64,000 nt of DNA from Lachnospiraceae bacterium. GTDB lineage: Bacteria > Bacillota > Clostridia > Lachnospirales > Lachnospiraceae. The translations under genes and the position numbers were made by a program. Positions 40,495 to 49,065 of the stretch are shown here, in pieces (positions within the stretch are counted from its first letter, which is position 1; each line of letters opens with the position of its first letter). The notes below the pieces were generated by a model, which worked only from the letters and a program-made list of their open reading frames with translations, ran no database searches and was not told the DNA's origin. The stretch is from assembly GCA_023664345.1 (NCBI GenBank), contig JAMPFQ010000023.1, forward strand, positions 1 to 64,000, given 5' to 3'.

Positions 40495-40666
40495 AGAGAA
40501 GGTATTTCTTACTTATGGGGTATAGCAAAAAACTATATAATGTATTGGGGGGTTACGAGTATTATAATACCATCCCCGCCCCGCTTTGGCTATCCCCACA
40601 TTTCACAAACATTACAAAAACAACATGTGTTTTTTGTGCTTTTTGTACAAAGACTTATTGTGAAAA

Positions 40667-42475
40667 TTAACAGGAAAACAATGCTTCAAACTCATTTCTG
40701 CTGATCTTCTCTTTTTCCAGAAGCAGTTTTGCGCAACTGTGCAACACCTGCTCATGCTCCAGGATGATCTTCTTCGCTTTTGCATAGCAGTCATCGATGA
40801 TGGTCTTGACCTCTCTGTCGATCTCACCGGAAACGGATTCACTGTGGCCTTTCGCGTGAGCCAGGTCACGCCCGATGAACACCTCATCATCATCGTCGTC
40901 ATAGCAGATCACGCCGATATTGTCCGACATGCCGAACTTAGTGACCATCTTCCGGGCCACCTTGGTGGCTTTCTTGATGTCACTGGAAGCGCCTGTGGTG
41001 ATGTCCTTGAAGATGATCTCCTCGGCGATGCGCCCGCCCAGGGATACCATGATATCCTGCAGCATCTGCCCTTTCGTCCGGAACATCTCGTCCCTCTCAG
41101 GCAGGGGCATGGTATAGCCCGCCGCGCCCACTCCGGTAGGAATGATGGACACCGTATAGACGGGCCCCACATCCGGAAGCACATGGAACAGGATCGCGTG
41201 CCCTGCTTCATGGTAAGCGGTGATACGCTTTTCCTTGTCAGAAATGATCCGGCTCTTCTTCTCCGCCCCGATGCCCACCTTGATGAAGGCCTTTTTGATA
41301 TCCTCCTGGGCAAGATAGGCTTTTCTGTTCTTGGCCGCGTTGATGGCCGCCTCGTTCAGCAGGTTCTCCAGATCCGCCCCCGTAAAGCCCGCCGTGGTCT
41401 GGGCCACCTGTTTCAGATCCACATCCTCCGCCAGGGGCTTGTTCTTGGCGTGTACTTTCAGGATCTCCTCCCTGCCGCCTACGTCAGGGGTTCCTACCGC
41501 CACTTTCCTGTCAAAACGCCCGGGACGCAGGATCGCGGGATCCAGGATATCCACCCGGTTGGTAGCCGCCATAACGATGATGCCCTCGTTGACGCCAAAA
41601 CCGTCCATCTCCACCAGCAGCTGGTTCAGCGTCTGCTCCCTCTCATCATGGCCGCCGCCCATGCCGGTACCGCGCCTTCTCGCCACCGCGTCGATCTCGT
41701 CAATGAACACGATACAGGGGGAATTCTTCTTCGCGTCCTCAAACAGGTCGCGGACACGGGAAGCGCCCACGCCTACGAACATTTCCACGAAATCGGAACC
41801 GGATATGCTGAAGAAAGGGACTCCCGCCTCCCCTGCCACCGCTTTCGCCAGCAATGTCTTACCTGTGCCGGGAGGGCCCTCCAGGAGCACTCCCTTGGGG
41901 ATCCTTGCTCCCACTCGGGTATATTTTCCCGGTTCTTTCAGGAAATCAACGATCTCTTCCAGTTCTTCCTTTTCTTCTTTCAAGCCTGCCACCTGGGCAA
42001 AAGTGATATTTTTATCTCCCAGCGATACTCTGGCCCGGCTCTTGCCGAAGTTCATCATCTTGCTGTTGCTGCTGCCCGCATTCTGGGCATTTATCATCAT
42101 GAACAGGAACACGCCGACTCCCAGCACCACGATCAGGGGCACCAGCGTGGTCAGCACCCAGCTTTCCCTGGGAACATCCTTTACCAGAGGATCAAAGCCA
42201 TATTCCCTTGCCAGCTGCTCCGCCTCCACGATATCCGTCACATAAAGACGTTTCAGCGTGCCGTCGTTGAGCACCACCCTCAGGTAGCCGGTAGGAGTCT
42301 CACTGTTTGGGTTCACCTCCACACTGGTGACCTTTTTGTTGTCCATATCGGCAATGAACTCAGCCCTTGAATAATCCTGCTCGCTGCTCTTTAAACTACT
42401 GAGCACCGCCACCACCATAAGCAGCAGCAAGATAAATATGAAATATGAATGAAATCCTCTTCCGTTCTGCTTCAC
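40667..42475 (-). CDS. ftsH: ATP-dependent zinc metalloprotease FtsH
   Basis: 602 residues from GTG 42475, seven bases after AGGAGG. Two membrane helices (about 8-26 and 109-128) flank the periplasmic-side domain. The AAA+ module has [13 protein letters not shown] (Walker A), [10 protein letters not shown] (Walker B), the pore motif [11 protein letters not shown] and the second region of homology near RPGRFDRKV. The peptidase has HEAGHAILF, with two zinc His and the catalytic Glu. It degrades damaged or regulatory membrane proteins. The gene is at the end of the conserved tilS-hpt-ftsH string. Confidence 0.97.
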   Translation of the reverse strand: MKQNGRGFHSYFIFILLLLMVVAVLSSLKSSEQDYSRAEFIADMDNKKVTSVEVNPNSETPTGYLRVVLNDGTLKRLYVTDIVEAEQLAREYGFDPLVKDVPRESWVLTTLVPLIVVLGVGVFLFMMINAQNAGSSNSKMMNFGKSRARVSLGDKNITFAQVAGLKEEKEELEEIVDFLKEPGKYTRVGARIPKGVLLEGPPGTGKTLLAKAVAGEAGVPFFSISGSDFVEMFVGVGASRVRDLFEDAKKNSPCIVFIDEIDAVARRRGTGMGGGHDEREQTLNQLLVEMDGFGVNEGIIVMAATNRVDILDPAILRPGRFDRKVAVGTPDVGGREEILKVHAKNKPLAEDVDLKQVAQTTAGFTGADLENLLNEAAINAAKNRKAYLAQEDIKKAFIKVGIGAEKKSRIISDKEKRITAYHEAGHAILFHVLPDVGPVYTVSIIPTGVGAAGYTMPLPERDEMFRTKGQMLQDIMVSLGGRIAEEIIFKDITTGASSDIKKATKVARKMVTKFGMSDNIGVICYDDDDDEVFIGRDLAHAKGHSESVSGEIDREVKTIIDDCYAKAKKIILEHEQVLHSCAKLLLEKEKISRNEFEALFSC

Positions 42476-42574
42476 TTACAAGCCTCCTGTTTTTACGTTC
42501 AGCGCACGCCATTCGCAAAACCGTGCCTGCACGGCACTTTCCGCTGCTTTGCAGCTCCTTTTTGCCCATGTGAT

Positions 42575-42732
42575 GGCGTGCCCTCAGTCAAAATGAACCG
42601 CAGAAAATTCGTGCAGGCACGATTTTCGTCCGCTCACTTTGACTGGCTGAACTGGCGTGCCCTCAGTCAAAATGAACCGCCGAAAATTCGTGCAAGCACG
42701 ATTTTCGTCCGCTCACTTTGACTGGCTGAACT
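42575..42732. repeat. Tandem 79-bp palindromic repeat
   Basis: Two adjacent units, 42575-42653 and 42654-42732, differ at only two positions. Each is an imperfect palindrome (CAGTCAAAATGA ... TCACTTTGACTG) with an inner stem GAAAATTCGTGC/GCACGATTTTC. The array ends two bases before the hpt stop codon. A decayed third unit may lie at about 42520-42550 (CGTGCCTGCACGG). Confidence 0.88.
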
Positions 42733-42734
42733 GG

Positions 42735-43259
42735 TCAATCAAACTCTACCACCCCAATATAAGGCAGGTTCCGGTATCTCTGGTCATAATCCAGGCCATA
42801 GCCCACTACGAACTGATCGGGAATCTCAAATCCCGTGTAGTCCACGAACACTTCTTTCACGCGTCTGTCGGGCTTGTCCAGAAGCGTGCACAGGCGCAGG
42901 GAAGCCGGGCCTCTGTCCTGGAGCATCTCCAGCAGATAACTTAAAGTCCTGCCGCTGTCCACGATATCTTCCACCACGATCACATGCTTGTCTTTCAGGG
43001 ACTCATCCAGGTCTTTCACGATCCTCACCACACCGCTGGACTTGGTATCGCCGCCATAGCTGGATACCGACATGAAATCCAGGGACACCGGCACTGTGAT
43101 CCTCTTGGCAAGTTCACACATAAAGAAACTGCCTCCTTTCAGGACACAGATCAGATGCACCTGTTTTCCGGCGTAATCTTTGCTGATCTGTTCGCCAATG
43201 GCCTGAATGCGGGCATCTACCATTTCCTCTGACAAAAGTACTCTCACATGTTCACTCAT
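42735..43259 (-). CDS. hpt: Hypoxanthine-guanine phosphoribosyltransferase
   Basis: 174 residues. ATG 43259 is chosen because GGAGG is six bases upstream. Purine salvage: it joins hypoxanthine or guanine to PRPP. It has the PRPP-binding loop VIVVEDIVDSGRT, the flexible-loop region SVSSYGGDTKSSGVVRI, the base-contact CVLKGGSFFMCELA and the C-terminal GYGLDYDQRYRNLPYIGVV. The start overlaps the end of tilS by eight bases, as commonly seen in Firmicutes. Confidence 0.97.
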   Translation of the reverse strand: MSEHVRVLLSEEMVDARIQAIGEQISKDYAGKQVHLICVLKGGSFFMCELAKRITVPVSLDFMSVSSYGGDTKSSGVVRIVKDLDESLKDKHVIVVEDIVDSGRTLSYLLEMLQDRGPASLRLCTLLDKPDRRVKEVFVDYTGFEIPDQFVVGYGLDYDQRYRNLPYIGVVEFD

Positions 43260-44706
43260 CTTCATCCTCCGTTTCGCCGCCGTGGCTGCCTTGCTTTAAC
43301 TGTACCTGCAGAATACGCTTCGTATTCCTGTTTACCTTGTAATATTCGCTGATCCTGCCGCCGACGACCCACAGCACGTGGCTGCCCTCCGTCAGCAAGG
43401 GAACGCTTTCCCTGTCCTCCCGGGGGATCTTTTCCCCGATCATATGCTCTTTGAGGGACTTGTGGACGATCTGCCCCTGCTCGCCTGCAATGCTCAGAAA
43501 ATCTCCCGTTTCCCGGTATCTGACACATATCGATTCCTTTATTTTATCATGATCAAACCATTTCGTATACCGATTTCTGGGAACTTCTTCATATTGTCCA
43601 CCGGAAAGCAGGGTAAATTCCAACATCCCTCTCCCGTCCAGATCCACACGGCACCCTTTTGTTTCCGAAAGCTGTTCCCTGGACACCACGTATCCAAGAG
43701 GAGGCCGGGCATATTCCCTATTCTTGCCCAAGATCACCTTTGTATAACTGCGGATCGCCTCTATTTCCATGGGCAGGCTCACACGGCGGCTGCCCGTTCC
43801 CTCAAAAAGCGACCGCATTGCTTCAATGTGGACGGCCAGGATATCCTTTCCCGTGGGGGAAAGTTCCTCCGCCAGCAGATGCAGCAGTCTTTTCTGGATG
43901 GCCGGGTGAAGCCTGCGGAATGCTTCCACGGAGATCTCAAACCGTCCCTCTTCCTTCCTCACGCAGCTTTCCCCTGCCAGCCGCGCCTGCTGCTCCATAT
44001 ACTCCTCCGTCTCCGCCAGGATATCCGCCGTCTGCGCCATATGCGCCGCGCAGCCCCGCACGATCTCCTGTTCCACATAAGGAAAGATATGGTGTCGGAT
44101 ACGGTTCCGGGCGTGATCGTCCGTCTCATTGGTGCTGTCCGTGCGCCAGGCGATCCGCCTTGCCGTCAGATAATCCTCTATTTCCCTCCGCTCCAGGCAT
44201 AATAAGGGGCGTATGATTTCCCGACGCACGGGACGTATCCCGCAGAGTCCCTTTAACCCGCTCCCCCGGAACAGATGAAAGAGCATGGTCTCCGCCCTGT
44301 CATTGCAGTTGTGCGCCACGGCCACCTTTTCCGCTCCGGTCTCCTCCGCGATCCGGCGGAAAGCCTCGTAGCGGAGCCGCCTGCCTGCGTCCTCCTCGGA
44401 ACATTTCTCTCGCCTGGCACAGCCTTTCACATCCGCCTCCACGAGGTAAAAAGGAATCCCCTGTTTCCTGCACAGTTCCTCCACATATCCGGCATCCTCC
44501 CCGGCATCGGGGCGAATCCCATGGTCTACATGGACTACGGACAGCTGAAACGGCGTTCTTTTCACGTATTCCAGTAATACAAATAAGAGGCAAACCGAGT
44601 CTGCCCCTCCGGACACCCCCAATATCACATGGTCATGGGGGGAGATCATATGGTGCCGTTCCAGATAGGAAAACACCTTTTCCTCTGTATTCCGCCGTAT
44701 ATCCAT
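43252..44706 (-). CDS. tilS: tRNA(Ile)-lysidine synthase
   Basis: 484 residues. The PP-loop SGGADSVCLL near residue 30 binds ATP. VDHGIRPDAGEDAGYV, HNCNDRAETMLFHLFRGSG and GIRPVRREIIRPLL complete the TilS catalytic domain. The C-terminal substrate-binding domains follow (VRYRETGDFLSI). It converts C34 of the CAU isoleucine tRNA to lysidine so that AUA codons are read; it is essential in most bacteria. No strong ribosome site precedes ATG 44706. Confidence 0.95.
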   Translation of the reverse strand: MDIRRNTEEKVFSYLERHHMISPHDHVILGVSGGADSVCLLFVLLEYVKRTPFQLSVVHVDHGIRPDAGEDAGYVEELCRKQGIPFYLVEADVKGCARREKCSEEDAGRRLRYEAFRRIAEETGAEKVAVAHNCNDRAETMLFHLFRGSGLKGLCGIRPVRREIIRPLLCLERREIEDYLTARRIAWRTDSTNETDDHARNRIRHHIFPYVEQEIVRGCAAHMAQTADILAETEEYMEQQARLAGESCVRKEEGRFEISVEAFRRLHPAIQKRLLHLLAEELSPTGKDILAVHIEAMRSLFEGTGSRRVSLPMEIEAIRSYTKVILGKNREYARPPLGYVVSREQLSETKGCRVDLDGRGMLEFTLLSGGQYEEVPRNRYTKWFDHDKIKESICVRYRETGDFLSIAGEQGQIVHKSLKEHMIGEKIPREDRESVPLLTEGSHVLWVVGGRISEYYKVNRNTKRILQVQLKQGSHGGETEDEDE

Positions 44707-44737
44707 ATGACAAATTTAAACCATGAAAGATAAAAAA

Positions 44738-45976
44738 TCAAGAGGGAAGCGCATTATTTTCCCAAACTCCGATCACCCCCACCGTCATATCGTCCAGGAT
44801 ATGCCCGCCTCCGGCGCAGATCACCATCCGCAGTATCTTGTCCGCGATCTCCCCCGGATTCTGTTCCCGGATGCCGGAGATCGCCTCTTCCAGCGTATTC
44901 TCGTAATCGTGCCCCTGAAGAGCGTCTATCACGCCGTCAGAGACCATGATCAGATAGTCCCCGTCCTGAAGAAGCCTTTCAACGGATGGGATATCCACCT
45001 GCTGAAAGATGCCAAGGGGCAGCGTTCCCGCTTTCAGCTGCTCCACCTTTTCCTCTCTCTTTAAAAAAGTGGCCGCGCCTCCCGCTTTATACAGCCTGCA
45101 GTTTCCCTGATAGAGGTCAATGTCGCAGATATCCAGTGTGGGATGGTTGCGGTCTTCCCCGGTGACGAACAGCGCCGTGTTGACCAGATTGACTGCCCCG
45201 TCAATGCTGTATCCCGCCTCGATCATCTTCTCCATCAGATCCAGCACGCGCTCGCTGTCCTTTCCCGCTTTTTCACCGGAGCCCGTACCATCGGACAGCA
45301 TCACCGTGATCCTGCCCTTTTCCGCCTCCATGACGGCAAAGTTATCCCCGGAGATGGTCTCGTTCTCTTTTGTGGCACGGGAAAAGCCTGTAAGCACCTG
45401 AAACCCGGCTTCTTCCTCCAGAAAGAAACTGCGCGGCTGTCTTTCTATCCTGCATGGGCTGGCAGCTGACAGCTGAAGACGCCTGTCCAGAAGCACGGAA
45501 ACCATATCTGCCGCCTCTTCCGCCAAGATGCCTCCTTTTATCTCCGTACTCAATGTCAGCGATACCGCCTGCTTTCCCATGGTGCGGGGAAGATAGCCCG
45601 GATCTTCCACCCGGATGCCCTCTTCCTTTAAGGCTGTGGTGAGCATACGCTTCTTTCTTTCCTCCATGGGATAAAAGCATATGACCTCACTTGCCACCTC
45701 CGTCATGATCTTTGCCATTTCCGCCAGATGCTCTCCGATGATCTGTCGGTTTTCCCACAGCCGTTTTTCTGACAGCAGCCTCTGCCTGTCAGTCCATATA
45801 GGCTGGAATTCTCCGCCATAACTCCTGGAAAGTTCATTGAAAGTATCCGCATAATTCAACAACTTTCTCCTGCACAGGTCGGAGACCTGCAGTCGGCGGA
45901 GCTCTTCCTCCCGAAGCCGTCTGTCTGCCGTCTTTTTTCCCCTGTAGTGTCCTATCAGCTCCTGTCCTGTCATCAT
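44738..45976 (-). CDS. spoIIE: SpoIIE-type PP2C phosphatase lacking the membrane domain
   Basis: 412 residues from ATG 45976, where GGAGGAG stands nine bases upstream (an ATG at 45994 is in frame). The C-terminal half is the SpoIIE PP2C domain: SGDNFAVMEAEKGRITVMLSD, GTGSGEKAGKDSERVLDLME, DLYQGNCRLYKAGGA and DYLIMVSDGVIDAL, with the metal-binding aspartates. The N-terminal part matches the region just before the phosphatase (ENRQIIGEHLAEMAKIM). Bacillus SpoIIE is about 830 residues and begins with ten membrane helices; these are absent here and are not found in another frame upstream. The position between divIC and tilS is the standard spoIIE place. It should dephosphorylate SpoIIAA to activate sigma-F. 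Confidence 0.88.
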   Translation of the reverse strand: MMTGQELIGHYRGKKTADRRLREEELRRLQVSDLCRRKLLNYADTFNELSRSYGGEFQPIWTDRQRLLSEKRLWENRQIIGEHLAEMAKIMTEVASEVICFYPMEERKKRMLTTALKEEGIRVEDPGYLPRTMGKQAVSLTLSTEIKGGILAEEAADMVSVLLDRRLQLSAASPCRIERQPRSFFLEEEAGFQVLTGFSRATKENETISGDNFAVMEAEKGRITVMLSDGTGSGEKAGKDSERVLDLMEKMIEAGYSIDGAVNLVNTALFVTGEDRNHPTLDICDIDLYQGNCRLYKAGGAATFLKREEKVEQLKAGTLPLGIFQQVDIPSVERLLQDGDYLIMVSDGVIDALQGHDYENTLEEAISGIREQNPGEIADKILRMVICAGGGHILDDMTVGVIGVWENNALPS

Positions 45977-46160
45977 ATAGCCAAACTCCTCCATTTCCCG
46001 AAAACTTTTCCCCGCCTGTCCGGAGAAACGGTATGCAGCTGTTCAGAAACATACGGTATTTTTGAGATCGATCCTGAGCAGTTACAGCAGTATCCATTAT
46101 AGAAAGGAGCAGGGATATTTTTTGTCAAAAACGGGAAGCCTTTCCCTTAATATTTTGCGA

Positions 46161-46192
46161 CAAAAAAAGCAGGACGCTCAATCGTCCTGCTT
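46161..46192 (-). terminator. Terminator of the divIC operon
   Basis: AGCAGGACG/CGTCCTGCT stem with a six-base loop, then TTTTTTT on the minus strand. The divIC stop codon is inside the loop. Confidence 0.85.
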
Positions 46193-46483
46193 AAAAAGAA
46201 TCTCACCTTCATAAACCAGACCCAGTTTTTCCCTGGCTATGTTCTCGATATAGCCTTTGGTCTGAACCTCCTTGGCAAATTCCTCTATCTCCAGAGTCCT
46301 TAAACTCTCTTCTTCGATCTGAGCTTCCAGCAGAGCCAGTTCCGCCCGCTTGAGATCGATCTTCTGTCGTAGTCCCACGCTCCTGACAGCCACCACAGTC
46401 ATGACCATCACTACTACCAGCGTCACCAGAAACATACTGAACCGATTCTGGTGGCGTTTCCGATATGCCACTCTCCTTGCCAT
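46178..46483 (-). CDS. divIC: Septum formation initiator DivIC/FtsB family
   Basis: 101 residues from ATG 46483 (AAAGGAA six bases before). A basic cytoplasmic tail is followed by one membrane helix (FLVTLVVVMVMTVVAV) and then an extracellular coiled coil (LKRAELALLEAQIEEESLRT). A short C-terminal segment with EKLGLVYEGEILF is the typical FtsB/DivIC ending. It joins FtsL and DivIB in the division complex. In Bacillus it also lies just upstream of spoIIE. Confidence 0.93.
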   Translation of the reverse strand: MARRVAYRKRHQNRFSMFLVTLVVVMVMTVVAVRSVGLRQKIDLKRAELALLEAQIEEESLRTLEIEEFAKEVQTKGYIENIAREKLGLVYEGEILFKQDD

Positions 46484-46598
46484 GATCAATTCCTTTCCAG
46501 TCCCGTCCCTGCTTGCCGATGCCCCCGCACAGGCCGCAGCCGAAAAGTTCTTTCGACGTTTCCGCTCCGAGACTGATCTTTACCCCAAGATTGTTCTC

Positions 46599-47075
46599 CT
46601 ACTTACATTTTAACACTTTCAGAAAGAACGTCAACTTCTTTTTTATCCTGCGCATACCGCCCCGCAGCAGCCTGCGGAAGCGGTTCCCTGCCGCGCCCGC
46701 GGCGGCGCCTGCTCTGGCGCCCGCTGCCCGGAAAGGCCTGCACAGGAAGCCTGCCGCTTTCATCAGGACTCCCAGCGCCTTTTCCAAGCCCAGAGAGACA
46801 TACTTCACGAACCAGGAGCTGACCAGCTTTCTATACAGGAGCATTCCCACAAGCGCACCGATCACGGCAAACCATCTCAGGTTTCCGTTGCTTTCATGGT
46901 ACATCATGAGAAACACTTTCTCGGCACAGAAGATCCAGAAGCCCAGATCCTCCAGGGACACCACAAATCCGCTGTGGGGGATCGCCCTGCGCAGGATCCG
47001 CAGGATATCATACACGAAAGTAATAAAAATGCCCATCAACAGGGCATGTAATAAAAACTCGTTTTCAGATGCCAT
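46599..47075 (-). CDS. yabQ: Spore cortex biosynthesis protein YabQ
   Basis: 158 residues with AGAGG before ATG 47075. The first half has three or four hydrophobic segments (LLHALLMGIFITFVYDIL, FWIFCAEKVFLMMY, WFAVIGALVGMLLY) in the YabQ pattern. The second half is an Ala/Gly/Arg-rich tail. YabQ is needed for forespore outer-membrane localisation of cortex factors. It follows yabP by nine bases, as in Bacillus. Confidence 0.9.
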   Translation of the reverse strand: MASENEFLLHALLMGIFITFVYDILRILRRAIPHSGFVVSLEDLGFWIFCAEKVFLMMYHESNGNLRWFAVIGALVGMLLYRKLVSSWFVKYVSLGLEKALGVLMKAAGFLCRPFRAAGARAGAAAGAAGNRFRRLLRGGMRRIKKKLTFFLKVLKCK

Positions 47076-47084
47076 AGGCTACCT

Positions 47085-47372
47085 CTAGCGGAACAGTTTG
47101 GCAAGCAGGGATTCGCCCTTGTGCCCGGCTCCCCCGGCATCCGAGTATGTAAAACTGTCAATCCTCCCGTCGATGTCCACCTCACCCTTTTCCAGGGTCA
47201 GCCGGCTGACATGCAGGTCGTCGCCCTTGATCATGAGCATTCCCTGCTCCGTCTCCAGAAGAATCTCATGTATATCAAAGGAGAGCACGTCGTTGACACC
47301 GCCTATGATACAGCTCCTTCGATTCGTCATTGTTACTTTGTGCATACGCGCACTGCTGTTCAGATCCTCCAT
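47085..47372 (-). CDS. yabP: Sporulation protein YabP
   Basis: 95 residues with GGAGG upstream. Typical YabP sequence: HKVTMTNRRSCIIGGVNDVLSFD, EILLETEQGMLMIKGDDLHVSRLTLEKGEVDIDG (split here at the motif), ending in KLFR. It is a small soluble protein made under sigma-E and needed for cortex formation together with YabQ. Gene order is conserved. Confidence 0.93.
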   Translation of the reverse strand: MEDLNSSARMHKVTMTNRRSCIIGGVNDVLSFDIHEILLETEQGMLMIKGDDLHVSRLTLEKGEVDIDGRIDSFTYSDAGGAGHKGESLLAKLFR

Positions 47373-47449
47373 AAGCCCCTCCTGCCCTTGCGTTTCTCTT
47401 TACCAATAAAGTATATGAGGGCATTGGGGAAAAAAGCACCTGAAACGAT

Positions 47450-47689
47450 CTATATATATCGGAAAAGTTCTTTTGCCTCTTCCTTTTTCACTGTCTCCTG
47501 CACATCCAGGACTTCCACTTTCACTTCCTTATTGCCGAAAGAGATGGTTATGATATCGCCTGCCTTTACGCTGGCGGAAGCCTTTGCAGGTTTATCGTTG
47601 ATCAGCACTCTGCCGCTGTCACAGGCCTCGTTGGCTACGGTGCGGCGCTTGATCAGTCTTGATACTTTCAGATATTTGTCCAGTCTCAT
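47450..47689 (-). CDS. rqcP: S4-domain RNA-binding protein RqcP (YabO)
   Basis: 79 residues, nearly all one S4 domain: MRLDKYLKVSRLIKRRTVAN, SGRVLINDKPAKAS and VKAGDIITISFGNK. RqcP binds the 50S subunit during ribosome quality control and assists RqcH in adding alanine tails. In Bacillus it is also next to yabP. AGGAAAG precedes ATG 47689. Confidence 0.93.
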   Translation of the reverse strand: MRLDKYLKVSRLIKRRTVANEACDSGRVLINDKPAKASASVKAGDIITISFGNKEVKVEVLDVQETVKKEEAKELFRYI

Positions 47690-47709
47690 AATATTCTTTC
47701 CTAATTTCC

Positions 47710-47844
47710 ATGAGCAGGCTCGAAAGGCGTTGCCTTTCTCCTCAACGAATGTTGAGCATGTTCGCCTTGCTCGTCAGAAGTCCATTCATGCATCTGTTCA
47801 TGCAAGCATAACATCTGCATGAATGGACTTCTGCCTCTGCTCAT
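47710..47844. repeat. Nested palindromic element between rqcP and hup
   Basis: Outer arms ATGAGCAG/CTGCTCAT (47710-47717, 47837-47844) enclose three hairpins. These are GAAAGGC/GCCTTTC, CTCAAC/GTTGAG and an 18-bp perfect stem (CAGAAGTCCATTCATGCA at 47775-47792 with its complement at 47816-47833). No coding capacity. It has the form of a small non-autonomous element or a processed RNA structure. Confidence 0.75.
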
Positions 47845-47848
47845 TCGC

Positions 47849-47884
47849 GAAAAAAACGGAGAACCCGTCCGAAAGGTTCTCCGC
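47849..47884 (-). terminator. Terminator of hup
   Basis: GGAGAACC and GGGTTCTCC stem, followed by GTTTTTTT on the minus strand, 16 bases after the hup stop. Confidence 0.85.
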
Positions 47885-47899
47885 AGTGAATCCCTGTCC

Positions 47900-48175
47900 T
47901 TATGCGTTCAGCATATCCTTCAAAGCCTTGCCAGCCTTGAACTTGGGAGCCTTGGAAGCCTCGATCCGCATGGGCTCTTTTGTCTGAGGATTTCTGCCGT
48001 CTCTTGCTGCTCTCTTGGTCACTTCAAAAGTACCGAATCCAACCAGCTGGATCTTGCCGCCTTTCTTCAACTCCTCTGCAACCACGTCTGTGAATGCCTT
48101 TAAGGTCTTCTCTGCGTCCTTTTTAGATACACCAGCCTGCTCAGCCATAGCTGCTACTAATTCTGTTTTGTTCAT
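47900..48175 (-). CDS. hup: DNA-binding protein HU
   Basis: 91 residues from ATG 48175, with AGGAGG upstream. Full HU sequence: MNKTELVAAMAEQAGVSKKD, then VGFGTFEVTKRAARDGRNPQ covering the DNA-binding arm. It ends PKFKAGKALKDMLNA. It has its own strong promoter (48245-48273) and terminator, fitting an abundant nucleoid protein. Confidence 0.97.
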   Translation of the reverse strand: MNKTELVAAMAEQAGVSKKDAEKTLKAFTDVVAEELKKGGKIQLVGFGTFEVTKRAARDGRNPQTKEPMRIEASKAPKFKAGKALKDMLNA

Positions 48176-48244
48176 ATCGAACTCCTCCTGTAATGAGTTT
48201 TCTTTTTGTATCAATGTCATGCCCCTTGCGAAGCACTAAGTATA

Positions 48245-48273
48245 TATATATCTGTTTTCCCGGTGTTTGTCAA
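48245..48273 (-). promoter_or_regulatory. hup promoter
   Basis: Minus-strand TTGACA (48268-48273), 17 bp, TATATA (48245-48250), giving a leader of about 65 nt. Confidence 0.7.
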
Positions 48274-48282
48274 GGCATTTCC

Positions 48283-49002
48283 TTATATTTTAGGGCTTTT
48301 TTCATATTTCTCTATGATTCCCTCTATTTTATCCGTCAGGATCTGCTCCTGAGACAATCTGCAGATCCTCGAGATATTGGACATCTCCATCAGCAGTTCG
48401 CCGGTCAGCGCTGATAATTCCTCACTATGATCTGTCGGTGTCATACCGGATATCTTTTCGGCAATCTCCTGCAACTTTTCCGCAGAATCCGCGTAACTTT
48501 TCTGGGGCTCATAGAGCCTGTCCGCTTTTTTCAGCACCTTGGGCGCTCTGGTCAGGGCGGGAAGTTCCATGGGAATCTCCCTTAATGGCGTCTCCGTCTG
48601 TTTCTTCCCCTCTTTCTCCTGCTTTTTGATCTCCTCCCAATTCCGGAGCGCCTGGCCGGAGGTCTCCGCCGATACATCCCCGAACACATGAGGGTGGCGG
48701 CGCACCATTTTCTCCGCCACTTCGGACACCACATCTTCCAGGGTAAACAGGCCTTCCTCCTCCGCGATGCAGGCATGCATCACTACCTGGAGCAGCACAT
48801 CGCCCAGTTCCTCCCTGAGGTTCTCATAACTGCCCGTCCTGTCATAGATGCGGATGGCTGCCGCAACTTCCGCCGCTTCCTCCATCATGCAGGGACGCAG
48901 GCTCATATGGGTCTGTTCCCTGTCCCAGGGGCAGCCGTTCTCACTGCGCAGCTTTTTGATGATCTCCACAAAGTCTTCATAAGTATAGTTTCTCTGATCC
49001 AT
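48283..49002 (-). CDS. mazG: Nucleoside triphosphate pyrophosphohydrolase MazG
   Basis: 239 residues. It has the MazG core: CPWDREQTHMSLRPCMMEEA, LREELGDVLLQVVMHACIAEE and the ExxE-type metal sites, then RRHPHVFGDV. Only one catalytic MazG domain is complete; the C-terminal half is the second, weaker repeat. In Bacillus the equivalent YabN has an extra N-terminal methylase domain, not present here. It hydrolyses non-canonical NTPs. AAAGGAA before ATG 49002. Confidence 0.93.
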   Translation of the reverse strand: MDQRNYTYEDFVEIIKKLRSENGCPWDREQTHMSLRPCMMEEAAEVAAAIRIYDRTGSYENLREELGDVLLQVVMHACIAEEEGLFTLEDVVSEVAEKMVRRHPHVFGDVSAETSGQALRNWEEIKKQEKEGKKQTETPLREIPMELPALTRAPKVLKKADRLYEPQKSYADSAEKLQEIAEKISGMTPTDHSEELSALTGELLMEMSNISRICRLSQEQILTDKIEGIIEKYEKSPKI

Positions 49003-49065
49003 GATCTGTTCCTTTCCTGTATCCGTCTGTTAAATGTCTCCCGCCATGCCGATCCGTTCCGCCTG

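Noticed and set aside
40495..40666. Riboswitch or leader RNA between ftsH and the amylase
   Set aside because: Apart from the bidirectional terminator no conserved aptamer-like pattern is visible, and it lies 3' of ftsH.
40739..42370. 543-residue plus-strand frame across ftsH
   Set aside because: Shadow of ftsH, His-rich reverse-frame composition.
42575..42732. Possible CRISPR-like array
   Set aside because: Only two directly adjacent units, each palindromic, without spacers or cas genes.
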